Of a DNA stretch of 64,000 nucleotides, positions 58,426 to 64,000 are shown one piece after another (the stretch's first letter is position 1; each line of letters starts with the position of its first letter). The notes under the pieces are model-generated. The model saw only the letters and a program-made list of their open reading frames with translations. It was not told the DNA's origin and did not search any database. The translations under genes and the position numbers were made by a program. The stretch is from Gordionus sp. m RMFG-2023. Taxonomy: Eukaryota > Nematomorpha > Gordioida > Chordodea > Parachordodidae. The DNA is taken from contig NC_088778.1 of assembly GCF_954871325.1 (NCBI RefSeq), positions 25,901,120-25,965,119 on the forward strand, written 5' to 3'.

Positions 58426-61335
58426 CAGGGATGCGAACCCGACAAAATTTTTGCCCGGGTTCGGTTCGGGGTATAAAAAAAAAGGTGGGTTCGGTTCGGG
58501 TTCGGTTCAGGGAAATATTTTTGAACCCGAGTTTGGTTCGGGTTCGGTTCGGGTTCAAGAATTTTTGAGTTGATAAAAAAAATTATATATTTAAATCATA
58601 ATAAAAAACTAGACATAAATTTGATATAAAAAATAAAATTTTTATTTTATTTATAGGCAAATATAGTTAAAAATACAAAGCATATAGTCATGTATCAATT
58701 TTAAAAATTTTATTTAGACGTATTAGCATAATATCTTCCAAGAGTTGTTCACTCATCCTCGATCTATGTGGTGAAAGAATGAATTTAAAATGTGAAAAAG
58801 ATCTTTCAACGCTAACCTATGTTATATGTATTTATATGTGAAAATATGAAAAATTAACTTGGGTTGCAGGAACAGCAAATAAGATTTTAGATAAAATATA
58901 TAATTCAGGGTGTTCCAGCTTTGCAGACTTCCAAAAATGCAAAATATTTTCCTTCTTATCTAATCTTTTATAATCGCTAAATCCAGTAATTATTGTTCCA
59001 ATACTTTTCTCAGCAATCGTTGGTCCTCTTTTAAGGATTTTCTCCTGCCTTTCTTTAAGTTGTATCAATTTCTCTAAATCATCTTCTTGTTCAATAACTT
59101 CATCGGAACTAATATCATCAGATAAAATCGGCGTTGTTAAGCTTTTAATTCGTCTCCATAAATTGACAAGATGTTTTTTCGCACTTATCATCATCACTAA
59201 GTAATACCTGTAATATTTAAGGATTTATATTGTTTATATTTAAATATTTCATAAAATAACAATTTTAATATAAATCTAAAATAATTAATTTACTAAGCTT
59301 TTAATTAACCTTGTATCTTGGGTCCAGGTATATGGCAGCTAAGAGAATTTCGTTCTTTATAAACCTTTCTTCTCTGTTCTTAAGACAAGAATATAGTAAT
59401 TGAGCAAAATGGTTTGGATTTTTTTCCAATTCGATGCAGCATCTTAACCATGCTGCATAAAAATCTGTCAGTGTTAACTGTTCAGATTGGAATTGTTTGG
59501 TTGCGATTTTTAGCGGTTTTAAAATTTCAACAATCGTTATTATCTCTTTCCAATCTTCAGTCAATAAATAATCAGATTGCTCTGTAAAAAAATCTTCGAT
59601 ATTGGGTTTTAGTAAAATCAGCCTTTCTAACATATCATGGGTTGAATGCCATCTGTGGCAATCTAACACAGGCTTAGGGAGTTTCATATTTTTTAATAAC
59701 TTTTGGTAAGTGGGACGTCTTAATTTTAAATTTAGGCTTCTAGCTTTTGCAATGGTTTCCACAATAGGTGATAATTTTATAGCATCTTGAAGTGCCAGCT
59801 GAAGTGTGTGAGCTGCACACCGTACACTATAAATCGGATAGGATATAATAGTTGATAAAAAAGTATTTTGTATATCATCAATATCATATTTATATACATT
59901 TACATCCATATTTTCCTCATCTGCTGATTCACTCCTTATATCATAATCAGTTTCAGGTTGCAGGAGCTTTATAGCTCTTAAAAAATTTCAACCATTATCA
60001 GAAGTAATTGTATATATTTGTTGAATATTAATTTTAAATTTTAGTAAAGTTTTTAATATATTCTCTTTTATATATTCTCCTGTAATCTCTCATTCAGCTC
60101 TACAATTCCAAGAGTCCTCAAATTTATAATGGACTTTGATATAAATTGAATATTTACACCAAGAATTGACCTATCTAGTCGTTGAACTGCATCAACTTTT
60201 AAACTTATTAATTTTCCTTCTACCTCTCTCGATATTTTGTCTCTAATTGATTGGGCTGTTTTATTAATAGTTCTGGATAAATTTTCTTTGTTTATAACTA
60301 AATTGAGCCCAGATAGGAGTGGATTTATAATTCTTTGAAATCCCGAATCTTCAATAATTGATAAAGGCCGGCCATTTACAGTAACAAGTTCTAGTATAGA
60401 ACTCATCAAATCATTAGATGATATATTTATACTTATATGCTTTTTTGGAAAAAAGGTTTCTATATTAATTTTAGGTTTTTTTGCCAATAACAATTCCTGA
60501 TATTTGGTTTTTTCATTTAAATAATTTAAATATTCATTGTTGTGATTTCTTTCCAGGTGTCTTTCAAAATTTGACAAGTGATTACCAGACATTTTTACTT
60601 TGCAATATGAACATATTGATTTTTTTTCTATTGTATTAAGGGTAAAATGCTTATCAATTATGACTTTATCTTTAATCTACTATAAAAAGAGAACAATTTT
60701 TTTAAATAGCAATGATTTCAGAATTAAAAAGAGATATTTATAAATTTAATTTCATTTATAATATGCACTTCATTAATATCTTGTAAAAATTAAACTGAAC
60801 CAAAAATAAATGATTAGCATATATTAATTTTAAAATCATTTTAATAAGTTCACAAAAACTGCCCTACATTTAACAATTTTTAAGTTAGATGTTTAGAATT
60901 TTTTAAATTAACAATATAATAATTTTTACTTTGATTTGTCAACCATTTTCTTCTAATTAATAATCTTTAAGAATAATAAGATAAAAATTTAAAAATAAAT
61001 GGCGTAAATTAATTCAATTGTTTAAAATTTTTTAACACTCCAATAGGAATCGAGAATAAATTTAAAAATGGCATAAATGAATTAAGTTGTTTAAAATTTA
61101 TTAAGACTTCATTTAATTGGAAATTTGAAAATATAATATTTGTATTTACATATATTAATATATGATTTTAAATAATACACTGAACCCGATTGAACCCGGG
61201 TTCAAATAAAATTCTTGGGTTCGGTTCGGGGTTTTGAAAATTTTATAAATGGGGTTCAGGTTAGGTTCGGGTTCAGAGTTTTTTTCTAAAAACCCGGCTT
61301 CACTTCTCCGGGTTCGGGTTCGGTTCGAATCCCTG
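58426..61335 (-). mobile_element. Complete young hAT transposon, copy 2
   Basis: 2910 bp, same ends and internal layout as copy 1, with perfect 8-base target copies GTTTGGAC at 58418-58425 and 61336-61343. Only a few percent of bases differ from copy 1 by eye. It sits inside an older MITE whose halves flank it (58316-58425 and 61336-61444). It lies between the MARCH gene and the serine-rich gene. Confidence 0.95.
58688..60650 (-). pseudogene. hAT transposase gene, copy 2
   Basis: Same protein as copy 1: finger at about 60530-60600, catalytic blocks with RCAAHTLQLALQ and DCHRWHSTHDM, and the C-terminal SVERSF exon ending near 58690. Here the region after the finger and the AAWLRCCIELEKNP segment are intact, both of which are broken in copy 1. 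In turn it carries a one-base change creating a stop after SDNG near 59989, a shift near 60082 and a 5-base deletion near 59182. The two copies therefore decayed independently after splitting from a working source. Confidence 0.85.
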
Positions 61336-61444
61336 GTTTGGACATCTATTAGCGAAATCTCGAAGCTTAAACTATATTTTTCTGACTAAAAATTGAGTTA
61401 ACCTTTTTTAAAAATCAGCACAAACGGACGATCTTGCATATCTA

Positions 61445-62283
61445 ATTATGATTATCTTACAAATTATGCTATATATTTTTTATTGGCCGAGGGAAGTTTA
61501 AACAACATCGTGTTGTTTTTTTGTTATTTAAAAAATTATTTTACAAGCCTAACCAGATCACTTGTGTAAAATATATTTTACAAGCCTTCTCGAGTCAAAA
61601 TAATTCCGGACCAAAAAATCCGATAGAACATTTTCACGAGCTGAGCCACCCCGACCTTTAATTTACATACATAAATTAGAGAAAACGAGTTTCCATTTTT
61701 GTTAAAATTGTAATATTTGCATTTATAAATTTAACAAAACATGGTATTAAAGTAAATAAATAACCCAACTAACTAAGGACTGGCTAAACAATTTTTTTTT
61801 AAATTAACAAAGGCCGGCGGGAAATAATTTTTTTTTAAATTTAAGCAATAGCTGACTGGATGGATTTATAATCCGCCCTTTGCGAACCTCTAAGCTGTAC
61901 TCATGCATTTTTGGGCAATGTATAAGATAGGTTAGCTCTGATGCGTTCAAAAGGCTAGGTGGAAGATAATTCCTCAGGAAATAAAAACACCATTTTTTTC
62001 TGAGGTAGTGGTAAATGAAATGGGGAAATCATCTTGCTTGATTCTTCCTTTCTAAAGGTATCGTTTAACAATTCTGAAAGGTTTTTGATTGTTAACTATT
62101 TCGAAATCATATTATATTTTTTAATTTTGATATTAAAAAAAGATGATAGGTCTGCAATTTCAAATTACTATATTTTTTTGGTTGATAAAAAAAATCCCAA
62201 TAATAGATTTAAATAGTAAAACATTTATATTTTTTTTAAAAAAATCAAAATTTATCTTAAAATTGAGGGAAAACATAATAAGG
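61445..62283. other. Non-coding stretch before the serine-rich gene's stop
   Basis: Lies downstream (3') of the minus-strand gene. Nothing recognised. Confidence 0.5.
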
Positions 62284-62901
62284 CTATTTTTGTTGAGGGC
62301 TTCCTCCAAAATATATGGGGTTAATTGGACTCTCGTGCCCTGACAGGCTCACCGAATGATGATCATCTACATAATTTTCAAATGAAGCTCTAGACCCGGG
62401 TTGACTGATCCTTTTTAATGATCCAGGTGATTCGTTTTTTACCTGAACCATTCTTGACGATCTGCGTGCTTCCATTATTCCCGCTTCATCTATTCAATCA
62501 GCAGCAGCAAATAAATTCATTTATATTTTAAAAATAAATTTATATAATTATAAAGAAAATACCTTTAAAAGGTGTATCGGTTATGACCACGGCTCTATCC
62601 ACCATCGGGGCTATTCCTGGCCTCGCCATATCTTCCGAAATTGTCATTTTGCGAGCATTCTCCGCCAGATCGAAAATGTCGGGTGCAATCATTGGGTCCA
62701 ATATCGAATCTCTCATGGTCGAAATTGGACTGTATTGTGAATTACCATTTTGTCTTATCAAAGTCGGGCTTGTTAATTGAATTATATCTTCTTTTACATT
62801 GATCGGCGTCATTTGTTTTCCTGATACATCGCTTATCCTAAGGCTATCATCGTTGAGCAATATTTTAGGAGCACGTGAATCTGATGAGTGCATGATCATT
62901 C
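62284..62901 (-). CDS. Last two exons of an unidentified serine-rich protein
   Basis: Two open exons on the minus strand join cleanly: 62563-62901 and 62284-62489. The first follows a possible acceptor (ACACATAG) and ends TTTAAAG|GTATTT. The second follows TTGAATAG. The phase (one base plus two) makes an Asp codon and continues EAGIMEARRSSRMVQV, ending GGSPQQK and TAG. About 180 residues are visible, rich in Ser, Asp, Met and Pro, with no membrane segment or recognised domain. This looks like a regulatory, phosphorylatable tail. The first exon contains an in-frame ATG at 62899, so it could also be a first coding exon, but the acceptor two bases upstream suggests an internal one. Both exons are less AT-rich than their flanks. 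I cannot name the protein. 62902-64000 shows no exon I can link; an open stretch at 63174-63359 reading GVLVSKQFETTGMIY is a possible but unlinked piece. Confidence 0.65.
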
Positions 62902-64000
62902 CTATGTGTTTTTTTAGTGAACAATTTTGATATGATTGAATAATGAATAAACATCCTTTATTCTTGAGAGATCTGAAAAGGTATGTACTTAATTTTACGA
63001 CCGGCTCCTATTTTCCTGTTAAGGGATTATGTAAACTATCATTATAAATTTTCATAATAAGAGAATAAACTGAAACGAGAATATATAATGAGATAGATAA
63101 AGTTAATTTCATATTAAAAATCTATATAATGGTCATAATCACATCTTAATTAAAGCTTTATCATATTAAATGCCTAGAGTCTATGTGGAATGGTAAGAGC
63201 AATTATTTGCCTCCACACATCTTTCAGGGGTAGGGGATAGATTTTAAAGTAATGTGGCGAGTAAAAAAATGTCTTTGGAAGTGATAGATAGATCATGCCT
63301 GTTGTCTCAAACTGCTTGCTCACTAAGACGCCGCACAGTGAAGCTTTATGCTCCTTCATGATTTAAAATTAAATGAACTATTACAAAACAAATTATCGCA
63401 TTCCTCGTGGCTATCACTGACAAGTATAGTTACGTAATAACTATATTTTTAGTCGTTTAAAACAATTAAACCAAATTTTTAGCCCAAAACTATCATTTTG
63501 GCTTCGGGGTTTTCCTTAAAATATATCAGCCCAAATTCGAAAGAAACTAATATAATTTAAAATGAGACGACATTTAGCCATTACAGTTATACTGATAAAT
63601 TTAAATTAAGTTATTAAATTGTACCCATTCTAAAAAAAAATTAATTTTTTAAAAATATAAAGTCGTATTAGATTCTAGTTTGACCTTCAAAATTTGAAAA
63701 TATTTTAATTTAAAACTATTACTCTATTGTTTTGGATTATTATTGTCAGTATTTTTATCAATATCCGTGACCGATACGCCTACTAAAGACGTGTTACATA
63801 AGGTTATTTAATTCCCATGAAGCGGGCGGGTCATGAATTGACCTGATTATAAACTTTTCTACTCTCAACTTATAAATGATTGTAGGATATTAAATAACCG
63901 TTTTATAACCCAGGACCCTTTAAATAGGGTATGGGGTATTATATTGATGTTTATTACTCTACTCTACTATTGTGGTGGTTAAAATTTAAAAATAAGTGCT
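62902..64000. other. Right edge, upstream side of the serine-rich gene
   Basis: Should contain an intron and perhaps further exons on the minus strand. An open frame at 63174-63359 lacks a convincing acceptor. Nothing else recognised. Confidence 0.45.

Larger units (their letters stand above)
58316..61444. mobile_element. Diverged TAGTG-type MITE split by hAT copy 2
   Basis: Left half 58316-58425 begins TAGTGATGCAAAATTGC and contains CCGCTAACTCAGTATTTTAT. Right half 61336-61444 contains ATTGAGTTAACC and ends CATATCTA. Together they match the 223-base MITE at 36006-36228, with hAT copy 2 and one target duplication added. It is more diverged than the 23 kb, 36 kb and 39 kb copies. Confidence 0.75.

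Noticed and set aside
63174-63359. 61-codon minus-strand frame as an upstream exon of the serine-rich gene
   Set aside because: Ends in a stop without a donor that would link to 62901, and lacks a clear acceptor; left as unproven.

Overview
The window is nuclear DNA from an animal, most likely an invertebrate, with strongly AT-rich non-coding sequence. The evidence is spliceosomal introns, a PRP38-type splicing factor, a MARCH-type membrane E3 ligase, and a dense load of hAT and Tc1/mariner transposons, MITEs, an LTR fossil and a LINE-like fossil. The sequence does not let me name the species. Exons stand out because they are much less AT-rich than their surroundings.

Three host genes can be built exon by exon. 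(1) PRPF38A, minus strand, 19406 down to 10928: eight exons whose phases all agree, giving 282 codons plus stop. It ends in a small separate exon that looks like a Hub1-interaction (HIND) element. Its largest intron (12700-18046) carries a complete hAT transposon. (2) A MARCH1/8-like RING-CH E3 ligase, plus strand, 45515 to 57508: six coding exons, about 672 residues. A 6.5 kb intron full of transposon debris splits the RING-CH domain, and the real second half of the ring lies in a 90-base exon at 52885-52974. (3) The last two exons of an unidentified serine-rich protein, minus strand, 62901 to 62284, whose 5' part lies farther upstream or beyond the right edge. Three further exon-like open stretches (20.15, 30.0 and 36.3 kb) are listed with low confidence.

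Layout: 0-9 kb is repeat-rich, with a dispersed repeat, a hAT fossil carrying an internal inverted duplication, an RT/endonuclease LINE-like fossil, and a hAT MITE with perfect target duplications. 10.9-19.4 kb is PRPF38A. 19.4-45 kb is intergenic and rich in MITEs; it includes a short LTR element at 23.2-25.7 kb with a MITE inside one LTR. 45.5-57.5 kb is the MARCH gene, with three transposon families in its introns. 58.3-61.4 kb is a second, nearly identical copy of the PRPF38A-intron hAT, nested in an older MITE. 62.3-62.9 kb is the serine-rich gene.

I found no CRISPR array, rRNA, convincing tRNA or operon. Nothing indicates that the host genes act together. The most notable points are the HIND-like tail on an animal Prp38, the pair of young hAT copies broken in different ways, the layered insertions that allow relative dating, and the high share of GTT 5' splice sites. 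All identities were judged by eye; no database search was run.
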